A DNA stretch of 64,000 bases from the NCBI RefSeq assembly GCF_028736175.1, contig NZ_CP117880.1, positions 1,488,001 through 1,552,000 of the forward strand, read 5' to 3'. Source of the stretch: Sphingobacterium oryzagri. Its GTDB lineage: Bacteria; Bacteroidota; Bacteroidia; Sphingobacteriales; Sphingobacteriaceae. How positions within the stretch are numbered: position 1 is the first letter of the stretch; each line of letters opens with the position of its first letter. The notes beneath the pieces are model-generated. The model searched no databases and was not told the DNA's origin. It was given only the letters and a program-made list of their open reading frames with translations. The position numbers and the translations under genes are program-made. Below are positions 1-9,758 of the stretch, piece by piece.

Positions 1-103
1 AGCTAGAGGTGAAAAATACCAGGCCAAGTACCGCCATGAGCAAACCAAAAACAGCAGCTTGATCGGTAATCATCGGTGTAACTTCTCTGATAGCATTTTG
101 CAT
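1..103 (-). CDS. Membrane protein, probable DUF819 family (N-terminus only)
   Basis: Only the first 34 codons lie inside the window; the gene continues past its left edge. Reading the minus strand from the ATG at 103 gives a short polar leader (MQNAIREVTPMITDQAAV) followed by a hydrophobic helix (GLLMAVLGLVFFTSS). This pattern resembles the N-terminus of DUF819 (YjcL-like) multi-pass membrane proteins of Bacteroidota, but 34 residues are too few to be sure. It is divergent from the oxidoreductase gene at 223, so the 119 bases between them must hold both promoters. Confidence 0.5.
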   Translation of the reverse strand, partial: MQNAIREVTPMITDQAAVFGLLMAVLGLVFFTSS

Positions 104-222
104 AATTTTTCGATAATTGTTATTTTGGAAGTGAAAATATAGAATTTAATCGAAACAGTGCTTGTTTTTTTATAATCTTGCATAAAGATGCAGTGTTTTT
201 TGACAAACCTTATAATAAACGC

Positions 223-1500
223 ATGATAAACAGACGGGATTTTATCCGAAACGGTAGTCTACTGGTTGGCGCAACTGCTGTAGCAGGTGATCTTTTGGCG
301 CAGCGCCATGAAAATGAAGTGAAAAAGATTAAGGTTGGGCTGGTCGGCTGCGGCGGCCGGGGTACGGGCGCCATTTTTCAAGCGTTAGATGCAGATCCGC
401 AGGTGTATGTCACCGCGCTGGCCGATATTTTTGAAGACAATTTGGCCAACACACTAGCGGCGCTTAAAGGGAAGTATGGCGATCGTATCGACGTAAGTGA
501 AAAGACATCATTTATTGGTTTCGATGCTTATGAACGATTGATCAAGTCGGATGTAGACGTGGTGCTATTGTGCACACCGCCTAATTTTCGGCCGCCACAG
601 CTCAGCATGGCTATCCGTGAGGGCAAACATGTATTTTGTGAAAAGCCCGTTGCAATAGATATTCCCGGCTTGCATGAAGTAGAAGCTGCTATCAAGTTGG
701 CTAAGGAGAAAAAGTTATGTGTGGTGAGTGGCTTTTGTTTTCGCTATTCCTTTCCAAACCGTACATTGATAACACGGCTTCATGAAGGTGCTGTGGGCGA
801 TATTAAATCCATTTCTACTTTCCGTCATGGTGGTGAGCTGAGCTATAAAGAGCGTCAACCCAATTGGAGCGATTTAGAAGAACAACTGCGAAATTGGTAT
901 TATTATCAACGCTATTCGGGTGATATGATTGTCGAACAAACCATTCATAGTTTAGATTACATGTCCTGGATATTAAATAATGAATTGCCAGAGAAAGTAA
1001 CGGCTACGGGCGGCCGGCAAAGCAGGCCATGGAATAAATTTGGTAATGTGTACGATCATTTCACCGTAGAATATGCTTACGGAAATGGTTTTCGCGGCTT
1101 TCACTTTGGTCGCCAACAGAATGGAACGACACCGCGCAACACGGTGGAGGTGATGGGCACCAAGGGCTACGCCAATGTCGCCTTAAACAGCAGTTACGAA
1201 ATTCTTGGTGAGCAGCCCTGGAAAAATAAAGACCGATTAAACAACATGTATCAAACCCAGCATGATGAGCTTTTTAAGGCAATTCGGGAAGGTGTGGTGC
1301 TCAACGATGGTGATTTTATGGTAAAATCCACCCTGTTGGCTATTTGGGGTCGGCTTTCAGCTTACTCAGGCAAGTCTATTGGTTACGATGAGGTGATTAA
1401 TTCGAAAGAACGCTTAGGTCCATCAATCGAAGATTACCACTGGGATATGAAAGTCGATGATTTGACGATTGCACGTCCAGGAGTTTATAAATTGTCTTAA
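223..1500 (+). CDS. Gfo/Idh/MocA family oxidoreductase with Tat-like signal
   Basis: Predicted NAD(P)-dependent oxidoreductase or GH109-like sugar enzyme, about 425 residues. The ATG at 223 is chosen over an upstream TTG because it puts a twin-arginine-like signal (MINRRDFIRNGSLLVGA) at the very N-terminus, suggesting export to the periplasm. The Rossmann motif VGLVGCGGRGTG follows near residue 40, and the family signature CEKPVAID is near residue 145; the C-terminal half is the GFO_IDH_MocA substrate domain. A second family member starts 2 nt after its stop, so the two are almost certainly cotranscribed. The substrate, likely a sugar or polyol derivative, cannot be told from sequence. Confidence 0.85.
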   Translation: MINRRDFIRNGSLLVGATAVAGDLLAQRHENEVKKIKVGLVGCGGRGTGAIFQALDADPQVYVTALADIFEDNLANTLAALKGKYGDRIDVSEKTSFIGFDAYERLIKSDVDVVLLCTPPNFRPPQLSMAIREGKHVFCEKPVAIDIPGLHEVEAAIKLAKEKKLCVVSGFCFRYSFPNRTLITRLHEGAVGDIKSISTFRHGGELSYKERQPNWSDLEEQLRNWYYYQRYSGDMIVEQTIHSLDYMSWILNNELPEKVTATGGRQSRPWNKFGNVYDHFTVEYAYGNGFRGFHFGRQQNGTTPRNTVEVMGTKGYANVALNSSYEILGEQPWKNKDRLNNMYQTQHDELFKAIREGVVLNDGDFMVKSTLLAIWGRLSAYSGKSIGYDEVINSKERLGPSIEDYHWDMKVDDLTIARPGVYKLS

Positions 1501-1502
1501 GC

Positions 1503-2573
1503 ATGAAAAAGATACGTGTACTCGTCGTAGGCTGTGGCAATATGGGCGCATCACATGCCGCAGCTTACCATCAGTTAGATGAGTTCGAGATTGTCGGTTT
1601 GGTATCGCGCGGCGATAGCAAGCATCAGGTCAATGCCGTTCTGCAGACTGATTATCCGGTTTTCGATCAATATGAAGAGGCTTTACGCATCAGTCAGCCT
1701 GATGCCGTATGCATTGCTACTTATCCCGATACGCACGAATCATACTGCTTGCAAGCCTTTGCTGCGGGCGCAGATGTATTCGTCGAGAAACCTGTAGCCG
1801 ATAGTGTCACTGGCGCCGAACGCGTAATCGACGCGGCCAAGAAGAGTCAACGGAAATTGGTTGTCGGGTACATCCTGCGTCATCATCCATCTTGGATAAA
1901 ATTTATAGAAAAAGGTCGGGAATTGGGTACGCCACTGGTTTTTCGCATGAATCTGAACCAGCAAAGTCAAGGCTATATGTGGGATGTACATCGCAACCTG
2001 ATGAAAAGCCTGAGTCCTATTGTAGATTGTGGTGTACATTACATCGACGTGATGTGCCAGATGACCGACGCACAGCCTTTGCAGGTTTCAGCGATTGGCG
2101 CGCGATTGACAGCCGATATACCTGCGGATAATTACAACTACGGACAGTTGCAGATTCGTTTTGAGGACGGTTCGGTAGGCTGGTATGAGGCCGGTTGGGG
2201 ACCGATGATGAGTGAAACCGCGTTTTTTGTGAAAGACGTGATCGGTCCGCGTGGTGCCGTATCTATCGTCGCTAACAAAGCTGCCGCCAGTGGAAATTCT
2301 GATTCGGTTGCTGCACATACGCAAACCGAATCAATCCGTGTGCACCATGCCGAAATTGATGCACAAAATCAATTTGTAAAAAAGGATGAGTGGATTAACC
2401 TGGACGACGAACCCGATCATCACGCGCTGTGCGTGCGGGAGCAGCAATTTTTCTACCGCGCTATAAACGAAAATATAGATCTTTCAAAATCTATGGAAGA
2501 CGCCTTAAATAGCCTGCGCATAGCCTTTGCTTGCGATGAGTCTGTGCGAAAGGGAACGATAGTAACTTTGTAG
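1503..2573 (+). CDS. Gfo/Idh/MocA family oxidoreductase (cytoplasmic)
   Basis: 356-residue Gfo/Idh/MocA oxidoreductase without a signal peptide. The N-terminus carries the nucleotide-binding motif VGCGNMGASHAAAYH, and the EKP signature occurs as FVEKPVAD near residue 98; the candidate catalytic region has DCGVHYIDV near residue 175. It begins 2 nt after the stop of the exported paralog, so the pair probably acts in one sugar pathway, one enzyme outside and one inside the cytoplasm. Sequence divergence between the two argues for different substrates rather than recent duplication. It converges with the OmpA-type gene downstream with only 12 nt between stops. Confidence 0.85.
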   Translation: MKKIRVLVVGCGNMGASHAAAYHQLDEFEIVGLVSRGDSKHQVNAVLQTDYPVFDQYEEALRISQPDAVCIATYPDTHESYCLQAFAAGADVFVEKPVADSVTGAERVIDAAKKSQRKLVVGYILRHHPSWIKFIEKGRELGTPLVFRMNLNQQSQGYMWDVHRNLMKSLSPIVDCGVHYIDVMCQMTDAQPLQVSAIGARLTADIPADNYNYGQLQIRFEDGSVGWYEAGWGPMMSETAFFVKDVIGPRGAVSIVANKAAASGNSDSVAAHTQTESIRVHHAEIDAQNQFVKKDEWINLDDEPDHHALCVREQQFFYRAINENIDLSKSMEDALNSLRIAFACDESVRKGTIVTL

Positions 2574-2585
2574 CGCCTTTTAAGC

Positions 2586-4481
2586 TTACAGTTGCATAAT
2601 GGTAAAAGCTGTACGCCTATTTAACTGTCTGCCAGCTGCCGTAGTGTTGTCAGCTATCGGCTTGCTGGCGCCATAACCTTTTGTTGATAATCTGCCTGCG
2701 GAAATACCTTGGCTTTCCAAATAGAATTTTACCGAAGCCGCGCGCTTTTCGGAAAGTAGCTGGTTGGTTTGCTCGTTGCCTGTATTATCCGTGTGGCCAG
2801 CAATTTCGATATGCAGGCTCGCATGTTGTTGGAGAAAGTCCGCCAGCAGCTGTAGGTCGGCAGTCGACTCCGGCAAGAGTTCGTGCTGATTGACGCCAAA
2901 ATAAACATTGTTTAAGGTGCTGGTCGCACCTTTTTTCATGGCATGGAGGCGTATTTCGGTCTCAAATTTTTCATCAGTAAATTCTGGATCATCCAATGCG
3001 TATTGCAGCGTGGTAAAAAGGTAGCCTTTGCACTGTATCTGAAACGCGTAATTATGACCAATGGGCAATGTGGCGAGAAAAGTACCATCTACGGGATCAC
3101 TGCTATCCAGAAAAACTGTTTTACCATTGCGCGTGTTGACTATCGTGATCGTGGCATCCAACGGGTGATTGTCGTCGGCATCGCTTACGTGGCCAGCTAC
3201 GTAAGCCACCGGATCAGGCTGCAACGGCTGCGCTACCATAAAGCGGTAGATGTCAAGATTGCCACTGCTGTCTTGTGCTGAAAGGTGACCAATCTTTCCG
3301 TTCATGCTGACGTGAAGCGACGTTTGGTCACGAAAATCATTCACGTCATTACCCATATTGATCGGATTTGACCATTGTTGAAGGCTGTCTAGCTGACTGA
3401 AGAAGATATCTTTTCGGCCGAAGCCCGGCCAACCGTCTGAAGCGAAATAAAGGGTGCGGTTATCGGCGTGAATATAAGGCGCGACTTCATCAAAGGGGGT
3501 ATTGATCTGCGGACCTAAATTTTTCGGAACAGACCAATTGCCGTCGTCCTTTAAGCTACTGCTATAAATATCGTAACCGCCCAAACCACCAGCTCGATTG
3601 CTCACGAAATAAAGTGTCTTGCCGTCGGCCGAGATGGCAGGTTGCGCTTCCCAGCCTTTGCTGTTGATGGGCGCACCGAGGTTGTGCGGCTGGCTCCACT
3701 GACCATCTAACTTTTTTGAAACATAGATATCACAGCTTCCTAAGCCGTTTGGCCAATTACAGCCCGTAAAAAAAAGATACTTACCATCGGGCGAGATGCA
3801 GTGCGCACCTTCGTTAAAGTCTTTGGAGTTGATCGCACCAACAAGCATTTCCGCTTCGCTCCAGCCTGTATCTACCAATTTACTTTCGTAAAAATTCTCT
3901 TGATTATCCGTTTTTCTCGTAAAGATGATGGTACGATTATCAGCCGTTAACTTTGGGAAATATTCGTCGTTTTGTGTATTAACCGTGCTTTCCAGGCGCT
4001 GCAGCACATCGGTTCTTGGTTGCACATGCTGTAGCGCATAACGACAGTTAGCCAGATAACTGTCGATCAATCTTTGGCTGCTGGGCGAGGGGCTAATACG
4101 TTGCTGATAGGATTCTAAAGCTTGCTGCGCAGTGCTGTAATGACCTGAAAAAAGCAAGGATTCGCCCAGTGCAAAGTAGGTGAGCGGCGTAAGATTAGGA
4201 TCGAGTTGTAGTACTTTCTGATAATTAGCAGCCGCTTCCTCATATCGCTGTTGCTTGCGCAGTATATCACCCAGCTGCTGGTAAGCCGTTGCGAATGAAG
4301 CGTCATAGCTAATAGCCAACAGCAGGTGCTGTTGAGCTTGATCCAGTTGATTCAGGCGGAGTGACTCGCCCGCTGCGATATAAGCGGCTTGCGCGCGCTT
4401 GTTGGGCGATGGTTTTTGTCCATACGCTGCGACCAAACAAAGAAACAGTGCTATGCAAAGGTAATATCTTACACGGGCCAT
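2586..4481 (-). CDS. PorE-like OmpA family protein (TPR, PD40 repeats, regulatory domain, OmpA_C)
   Basis: Outer-membrane-associated peptidoglycan-binding protein of 631 residues. The ATG at 4481 is preferred because it starts a clear signal peptide (MARVRYYLCIALFLCLVAAYGQ). Domains in order: TPR repeats (about 28-140), WD40-like PD40 beta-propeller repeats with xxDGKxLYFxS patterns (about 150-400), a carboxypeptidase-regulatory-like beta-sandwich (about 420-500) and a C-terminal OmpA domain (about 525-631) with the GHTDNTG peptidoglycan-binding motif. This order is that of PorE of the type IX secretion system, but Bacteroidota carry many paralogs with the same layout, so PorE identity is not proven. 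It stands alone, convergent with the oxidoreductases. Confidence 0.85.
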   Translation of the reverse strand: MARVRYYLCIALFLCLVAAYGQKPSPNKRAQAAYIAAGESLRLNQLDQAQQHLLLAISYDASFATAYQQLGDILRKQQRYEEAAANYQKVLQLDPNLTPLTYFALGESLLFSGHYSTAQQALESYQQRISPSPSSQRLIDSYLANCRYALQHVQPRTDVLQRLESTVNTQNDEYFPKLTADNRTIIFTRKTDNQENFYESKLVDTGWSEAEMLVGAINSKDFNEGAHCISPDGKYLFFTGCNWPNGLGSCDIYVSKKLDGQWSQPHNLGAPINSKGWEAQPAISADGKTLYFVSNRAGGLGGYDIYSSSLKDDGNWSVPKNLGPQINTPFDEVAPYIHADNRTLYFASDGWPGFGRKDIFFSQLDSLQQWSNPINMGNDVNDFRDQTSLHVSMNGKIGHLSAQDSSGNLDIYRFMVAQPLQPDPVAYVAGHVSDADDNHPLDATITIVNTRNGKTVFLDSSDPVDGTFLATLPIGHNYAFQIQCKGYLFTTLQYALDDPEFTDEKFETEIRLHAMKKGATSTLNNVYFGVNQHELLPESTADLQLLADFLQQHASLHIEIAGHTDNTGNEQTNQLLSEKRAASVKFYLESQGISAGRLSTKGYGASKPIADNTTAAGRQLNRRTAFTIMQL

Positions 4482-4851
4482 ATGGAGAGCTTTATTGTAA
4501 AACAAAAATAGAAAAATATGTGATTGCCACAACGGCCCATCACGCTGCATCGCATAATTGTTCGTTGGCTCTCATATATCTACCTACAAAAGTTTCGCAA
4601 GATCGCCCGTCAACTTCCCTTTTCGTCATTAACATTTCATTAACAAGTCATTAAGAATCCGTTTACAAGTTCTGCACATTTAATCTCTTAATTTTACACT
4701 AATTAACATCGATTAACACCTATGAAGAGACTAGCTAACAAAAACGATCGAAAAAAAATGGATCATTAACTAAAACGTTTTATTGAATTTTTAATCTGCA
4801 TAAATTTTGGTGTTACGCTGTAATTCCAGGATAAACCAATATCATTTAATC
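4482..4851. other. Intergenic region upstream of the SusC gene
   Basis: 370 AT-rich bases between two divergent genes. It must hold the promoters of the OmpA-type gene (minus) and of susC (plus). A sequence close to the Bacteroidota -7 element lies at 4801-4809 (TAAATTTTG, one base longer than TAnnTTTG), with a TTG at 4783. An ATG-started frame of 15 codons lies at 4722-4769, too short to support as a leader peptide. No hairpin, tRNA or repeat was seen. Confidence 0.4.
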
Positions 4852-7851
4852 ATGAATAAACTTTACAATTCAACGATTGGCCAAGACAAGAATAGTTTTT
4901 GGCGAATCACAAGCACCATGATCGTGCTATTGCTTCTTTCCGTGATCTCGGTCCCCGTGTTTGCACAATCAACGACGATTACCGGTGTGGTAAGCAGCGC
5001 TACCGATCAATCTCCTTTAGTAGGGGTTACCGTACGGATTAAAGGCGGCGATACAGCCACGAGTACGGATCAAAACGGAAGTTTTTCTATTCAAGCGGCC
5101 ACTGGAGATATTCTACAGTTTAGCTACATCGCATTTTTACCAGAAGAGGTCAAAATCGGCAATGCTAATCGACTTCAAGTCGTGATGCGGTCAGATAGCC
5201 GTAGTATGGAAGAAGTCGTAGTAGTGGGGTTTGGTACGGCAAGAAAAAGTGAAATCACGGCCGCGTCGACTAACATCAAAGCAGAAGATTTTCGTCAAGG
5301 AGCAGCACGAAATGCGATGGATTTATTGCAAGGTAAAGTGGCCGGATTGCAGGTTTCCAGAAGTGGATCCAATCCGAATACAGGCGTTGCATTACAGCTG
5401 CGCGGTGTCACGTCTATTTCAGGAACAAATTCACCGCTTGTCGTTATTGATGGTATCCCAGGCGGTAATTTAGACCTGTTGCAACAAGCCGATATCGAGT
5501 CGATCAACGTACTAAAAGACGGTTCCGCAGCAGCAATTTACGGTACACAAGCCAACGGTGGCGTTATTTTGGTCACGACAAAAAAAGGAGCGCCAGGTAA
5601 AACACGCTTCGATTATTCTACATACATCAACAAAGATTTCCTGCAACGCGAGCCTGATTTTCTTTCCGCTGATGAATTCCGCCAGAAAATTGACGAAGGA
5701 TTCATGGCGGAGACACAAGATTTTGGTGCAAATGTGAATGCTATCGACGAGATGGTAAAAAAGAATAATTTTAGTCAATACCACACCTTGGCCATTTCAG
5801 GTGGTGGAGAAAACAATAATTTTAGAGCTAGTACTTATTACCGCGACTTGCAAAGTATTGCCAAGGAAAATGGGCGTACGGAGTACGGTGTGCGTGCTAA
5901 TTTCAATGGTAAGGGTTTAGACGATCGATTGACCACGCAGGTAGATTTTGTCACCAACCTGAACAACGCCAATCTTTTAGGCGGTGGCGGATGGGAATGG
6001 GCGTATACGCGTAACCCGACGTTGCCAATAAAGAACGAAGACGGATCTTGGTTTTACGACCAGACCTCGACAAACCAGGTCGCGCGTTTATACGAAGAGC
6101 ATAGCCGACGTCAGCAACAGACGACGACAATTTCCGGAACGGTAGGCTACGAGATTATTAAAGATTTAAAATTTAATATGTTCGGGTCTATGCAGCGAAA
6201 TTCTTGGGTAGACGGTTACTACGCTACGTTAAACTCCGAGCCGGCATTTAAGGACGAACGTAAATTAACCGGATCAGCTAGCCAATCTACCGTGTTAGAG
6301 TTTAAATACGCTTTTGAACCGACGATATCGTTCAATAGAATTATCAATGACGTGCACTCGTTCAATGCTGTAGCCGGCTATAGTTACCGGTACGATGTAA
6401 ACCAAGGGTTTAACGCCGCCAATAGAGGTTTCCAGAATGACGTTTTTGAAGAAAATAATATGGGGGCTGGTACGGCATTGACGTTGGGTTATGCCGGCAT
6501 TGGGAGTTACAAAAACGACAACAAGATTATAGGTTTTCTAGGACGTTTGATCTACTCTTTCGATAGTAAATATACCATTCAAGGTACTTTTCGCCGTGAT
6601 GGATCATCTCGTTTCGGCGCGAATAATAAATGGGGTAATTTCGGATCCTTAGGTGCTGCGTGGAATATTTCTTCGGAAGATTTTATGCAAAATGTCACTT
6701 TTGTGAATGACTTAAAACTTCGTGCGAGTTACGGGGTGACGGGTAACCAGGATATTCCGAATTATCGTTCACTCGTTACGCTTGGTACGGGCAATAATTA
6801 CATCTATCCTGATGGGGTTTGGCGCCAGACTTACGGTCCGGATAGAAACCCAAATCCAAACTTGCGTTGGGAGACAAAAAGTGAATACAACGCGGGCGTT
6901 GACTTTATGTTGTTTGATGGACGCCTTGGTGGTGCGATTGATGTGTACAAAAGGATTACCAAAGATTTGTTAGGTAATTACACTTCGCAACAACCGCCGT
7001 TTATCCGCAATTTTATCTTTACCAACGTAGGTCAGATTTCATCACGAGGTGTGGAGTTGACACTAAATGCTATTCCGGTGCGCAATGAAAACGTAACGTG
7101 GACGATTGACCTTATCGGTAGCAGCAACAGAAATCGTATGGATAGTTTCTCAAACGATACGTTTAAGGCAGATGCGAATGACTATGGAAGCATTGGTGGT
7201 GCAGGCGCTTTGGGAAATGCGATACGTACGTTTGAAGGCGGTCGTATAGGCGATTTTTATGGTAAACGTTTCGCTGGTTTCTCGGAGGATGGCAAATGGC
7301 TCTTTTACAAAAGAGATGGATCTGTCGTTCCGTTTAACGAGATCAACGACTCCAGAACAGATTTGGAAAATACAGACTTAGCGGTTCTCGGAAACGCGAT
7401 TCCTAAGTACTATCTATCGATCAATAGTACGGTAAGGTACAAGAATTTTGATTTCAGAATCTTCTTCCGAGGACGTTTTGATTACGATATTTTAAACACC
7501 ATGCAGTTGACTTACGGAAACCGTAGAACCTTGCCAAACAACGTGCTGCATGATGCATTCGACAAACATGCGGATCTGGATGACACGTATATGTATTCTG
7601 ATTATTACTTGGAAAGCGGCTCGCATTTGAAATTGGATGAGCTTACGTTAGGCTATACGTTTAAGTTGAATAGCGAGCGCGTTCGTAACCTCCGCATTTA
7701 TGCGACAGGCACAAACCTGGCGTTGTTCACGAAATACACCGGTAATGATCCGGAATTCATAGGCGATACAGGTTTAGGGCCTGGGATTGATAACAGAGGG
7801 ATGTTTCCAAATACGCGTTCGTTGTTGATGGGCTTGAACATTGGGTTTTAA
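4852..7851 (+). CDS. SusC/RagA family TonB-linked outer membrane protein
   Basis: 999-residue TonB-dependent transporter that forms the outer membrane channel of a SusCD uptake complex. The ATG at 4852 gives a signal peptide with a long N-region and core MIVLLLLSVISVPVFAQ. A CarboxypepD_reg-like beta-sandwich follows (about 40-115), then the TonB box region EEVVVVGFG, the plug domain (about 125-235) with the typical VVIDGIPGG and GSAAAIYGTQANGGVILVTT signatures, and a 22-strand barrel ending in an aromatic-rich LLMGLNIGF. There is no STN domain, so direct sigma/anti-sigma signalling is not expected. Its SusD partner begins 35 nt downstream. No glycoside hydrolase or sulfatase is nearby, so the imported ligand is unknown. 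Confidence 0.95.
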   Translation: MNKLYNSTIGQDKNSFWRITSTMIVLLLLSVISVPVFAQSTTITGVVSSATDQSPLVGVTVRIKGGDTATSTDQNGSFSIQAATGDILQFSYIAFLPEEVKIGNANRLQVVMRSDSRSMEEVVVVGFGTARKSEITAASTNIKAEDFRQGAARNAMDLLQGKVAGLQVSRSGSNPNTGVALQLRGVTSISGTNSPLVVIDGIPGGNLDLLQQADIESINVLKDGSAAAIYGTQANGGVILVTTKKGAPGKTRFDYSTYINKDFLQREPDFLSADEFRQKIDEGFMAETQDFGANVNAIDEMVKKNNFSQYHTLAISGGGENNNFRASTYYRDLQSIAKENGRTEYGVRANFNGKGLDDRLTTQVDFVTNLNNANLLGGGGWEWAYTRNPTLPIKNEDGSWFYDQTSTNQVARLYEEHSRRQQQTTTISGTVGYEIIKDLKFNMFGSMQRNSWVDGYYATLNSEPAFKDERKLTGSASQSTVLEFKYAFEPTISFNRIINDVHSFNAVAGYSYRYDVNQGFNAANRGFQNDVFEENNMGAGTALTLGYAGIGSYKNDNKIIGFLGRLIYSFDSKYTIQGTFRRDGSSRFGANNKWGNFGSLGAAWNISSEDFMQNVTFVNDLKLRASYGVTGNQDIPNYRSLVTLGTGNNYIYPDGVWRQTYGPDRNPNPNLRWETKSEYNAGVDFMLFDGRLGGAIDVYKRITKDLLGNYTSQQPPFIRNFIFTNVGQISSRGVELTLNAIPVRNENVTWTIDLIGSSNRNRMDSFSNDTFKADANDYGSIGGAGALGNAIRTFEGGRIGDFYGKRFAGFSEDGKWLFYKRDGSVVPFNEINDSRTDLENTDLAVLGNAIPKYYLSINSTVRYKNFDFRIFFRGRFDYDILNTMQLTYGNRRTLPNNVLHDAFDKHADLDDTYMYSDYYLESGSHLKLDELTLGYTFKLNSERVRNLRIYATGTNLALFTKYTGNDPEFIGDTGLGPGIDNRGMFPNTRSLLMGLNIGF

Positions 7852-7886
7852 ATTTAAACGAGACGCTATTTTAAGATTTAAGTATT

Positions 7887-9536
7887 ATGAAAAGAGAATT
7901 TAAGAAACTAATATATGTTTTGGGGATTGTCGGCGGCTTAACCACGTTAAACGGCTGTACAAACCTGGAAGAGACAGTTTACGATCAATTGATTACGGAC
8001 AATTATTACAACAATAAACTGGAGGTTTTATCCGCCGTGCTTCGTCCGTATACACACGCAAATGCATGGGCAACGCCTGGACAAAGTGGTTATTGGCGAT
8101 TGAGTGAATATTCTGCAGATCAATTGGCGTGGCCTGTAAAAGGTCGTCACGGGCAAGATGGTGGTGACTGGATTCGTCTGCATTATCATACCTGGACGCC
8201 AGATGAAGGCACGGTAAATAATGCCTGGAATTTAATGTTCTGGGGAATGGGACTTTGTACGGATCCGATAGAAAATCTGGAAAAAAGAGCGCCGCAGGAA
8301 ATGGGCATAACTGAAGAAGAACGGTTGGCGTATATCGGCGAGTTAAAATTATTCCGTGCCTTTCATTATTTAAAAATAATGGAACTTTGGGGCAACGTTC
8401 CGATTGTTACCAAAGTAGGCGAGCCACTTAGTCCGCCTACAGCATCAAAAGCTGAAGTATTTGCATTTATTGAGAAAGAAATTTTAGACAATATCAATAA
8501 TGTACCGGTCTTGTCAAAGGAAATGACAGGCCGTGTGTCTCGTGCAGCTGGTTATGCTATGCTCGTCGATCTTTATCTAAATGCAGAGGTGTGGACAGGT
8601 ACAGCACGCTGGGACGATTGTATCGCCGCGGCAAACCAACTTATTAATGGTGCTGGCGGCGGTCAAAATGGTCAAATGGCACTTGATGTCAATATTACAG
8701 ATGCTTTTAGACCACAAAATCATTTGTCGAAAGAAGTATTGATGGCTATTGCTTACGATTTTAAAATCTCGAATACACAACCGCAATGGCCTGCTGATTT
8801 CTTCTACTTTAATCAACGCGATATCACGGGCGGAGGCAGGAATGGTAACGATGGTACCGTACTGATACCGGGCGTATTTGCAACGTTTGACAATAATGAT
8901 CTTCGTAAATCGGAATGGTTGCTCCACGGGCCGCAGATGCGTTTTGATGATCCAACCAGACCCGTGTTGGGTGCAAGCGACGAATATCAGGGACAGCCTG
9001 TCGTGTTTGTCGATAATATCCGTCGTAACCTAGAAGCGAAGAATAACGGAACAGATCCGGAACTTTTGCCTTCTAATATGACAACCGGCGAGGGAACCAG
9101 CGGCGTTCGCTTTAATAAATATAAGTTAGGCCATCTCGCCCATGAATTTTACAACAGTACCGATTGGAATCTGTATCGGTTAACCTGGATTTACTTCGCC
9201 AAAGCAGAAGCCATTATGCGCAAAAATGGTGGTGTAGCTACGCCAGAGGCTGTAGAACTTATTAATGCATCAAAATCGCGTGCCTATACGGCGGCAGATT
9301 GGCCTGCAAAAGCTTATACAACAGCAAGCCTTACGCTCGATGAACTTTTGGCAGAGCGCGGTCGTGAATTCATTTTTGAAGGATTCAGAAGACAAGATTT
9401 AATTCGTTTTGGCAAATTTCATACCGGTACGTGGTGGGATCATCAGCCTTCTGATATTAACAAAACCTTGTTTCCTATTCCGAATAACCAGCGGGTGTTG
9501 AACGCCAACCTGGCGCAAAACCCAGGCTACAATTAA
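7887..9536 (+). CDS. SusD/RagB family nutrient-binding lipoprotein
   Basis: 549-residue surface lipoprotein that caps the SusC barrel and binds the ligand. A lipoprotein signal peptide ends at a lipobox-like LNGC (Cys about residue 24). The SusD N-terminal TPR-rich domain and the C-terminal domain are both present, with the typical YxxIGELKLFRAFHYLKIMELWGNVP region and the C-terminal hallmark LAERGREFIFEGFRRQDLIRFG. It follows susC by 35 nt and is followed by a strong hairpin terminator, so susC-susD form a two-gene transcription unit. The ligand class cannot be deduced from the sequence alone. Confidence 0.95.
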   Translation: MKREFKKLIYVLGIVGGLTTLNGCTNLEETVYDQLITDNYYNNKLEVLSAVLRPYTHANAWATPGQSGYWRLSEYSADQLAWPVKGRHGQDGGDWIRLHYHTWTPDEGTVNNAWNLMFWGMGLCTDPIENLEKRAPQEMGITEEERLAYIGELKLFRAFHYLKIMELWGNVPIVTKVGEPLSPPTASKAEVFAFIEKEILDNINNVPVLSKEMTGRVSRAAGYAMLVDLYLNAEVWTGTARWDDCIAAANQLINGAGGGQNGQMALDVNITDAFRPQNHLSKEVLMAIAYDFKISNTQPQWPADFFYFNQRDITGGGRNGNDGTVLIPGVFATFDNNDLRKSEWLLHGPQMRFDDPTRPVLGASDEYQGQPVVFVDNIRRNLEAKNNGTDPELLPSNMTTGEGTSGVRFNKYKLGHLAHEFYNSTDWNLYRLTWIYFAKAEAIMRKNGGVATPEAVELINASKSRAYTAADWPAKAYTTASLTLDELLAERGREFIFEGFRRQDLIRFGKFHTGTWWDHQPSDINKTLFPIPNNQRVLNANLAQNPGYN

Positions 9537-9579
9537 TAAAATAGTGTTTGTAATAGTAATATAAATTGAGTTTAGTAAC

Positions 9580-9610
9580 GGGGGCCTCTGATAAAGAGTG
9601 CCCCTTTTTT
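9580..9610 (+). terminator. Rho-independent terminator after susD
   Basis: A GC-rich stem (GGGGC then CTCT, pairing with AGAG and GCCCC with one bulged T) closes a short GATAA-type loop and is followed by a run of six T. It ends the susC-susD unit 44 nt after the susD stop. Confidence 0.85.
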
Positions 9611-9758
9611 ATCGTCTGTTAGCGCTGCTTTCTATTTACTGCAAGCCGCTGGCAGGCTTCTATTTTAGATACAATGGTTTGATGCCGTGTGCGTTCTAAG
9701 CGTTGTTCCATTATTTTATGTATATTTAATTCAATAAATAATTAAAATTTAACTGTTT

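Noticed and set aside
4722..4769. A 15-codon ATG frame upstream of susC as a leader peptide
   Set aside because: Too short, no ribosome site, no attenuator-like hairpin; such frames occur by chance in AT-rich DNA.
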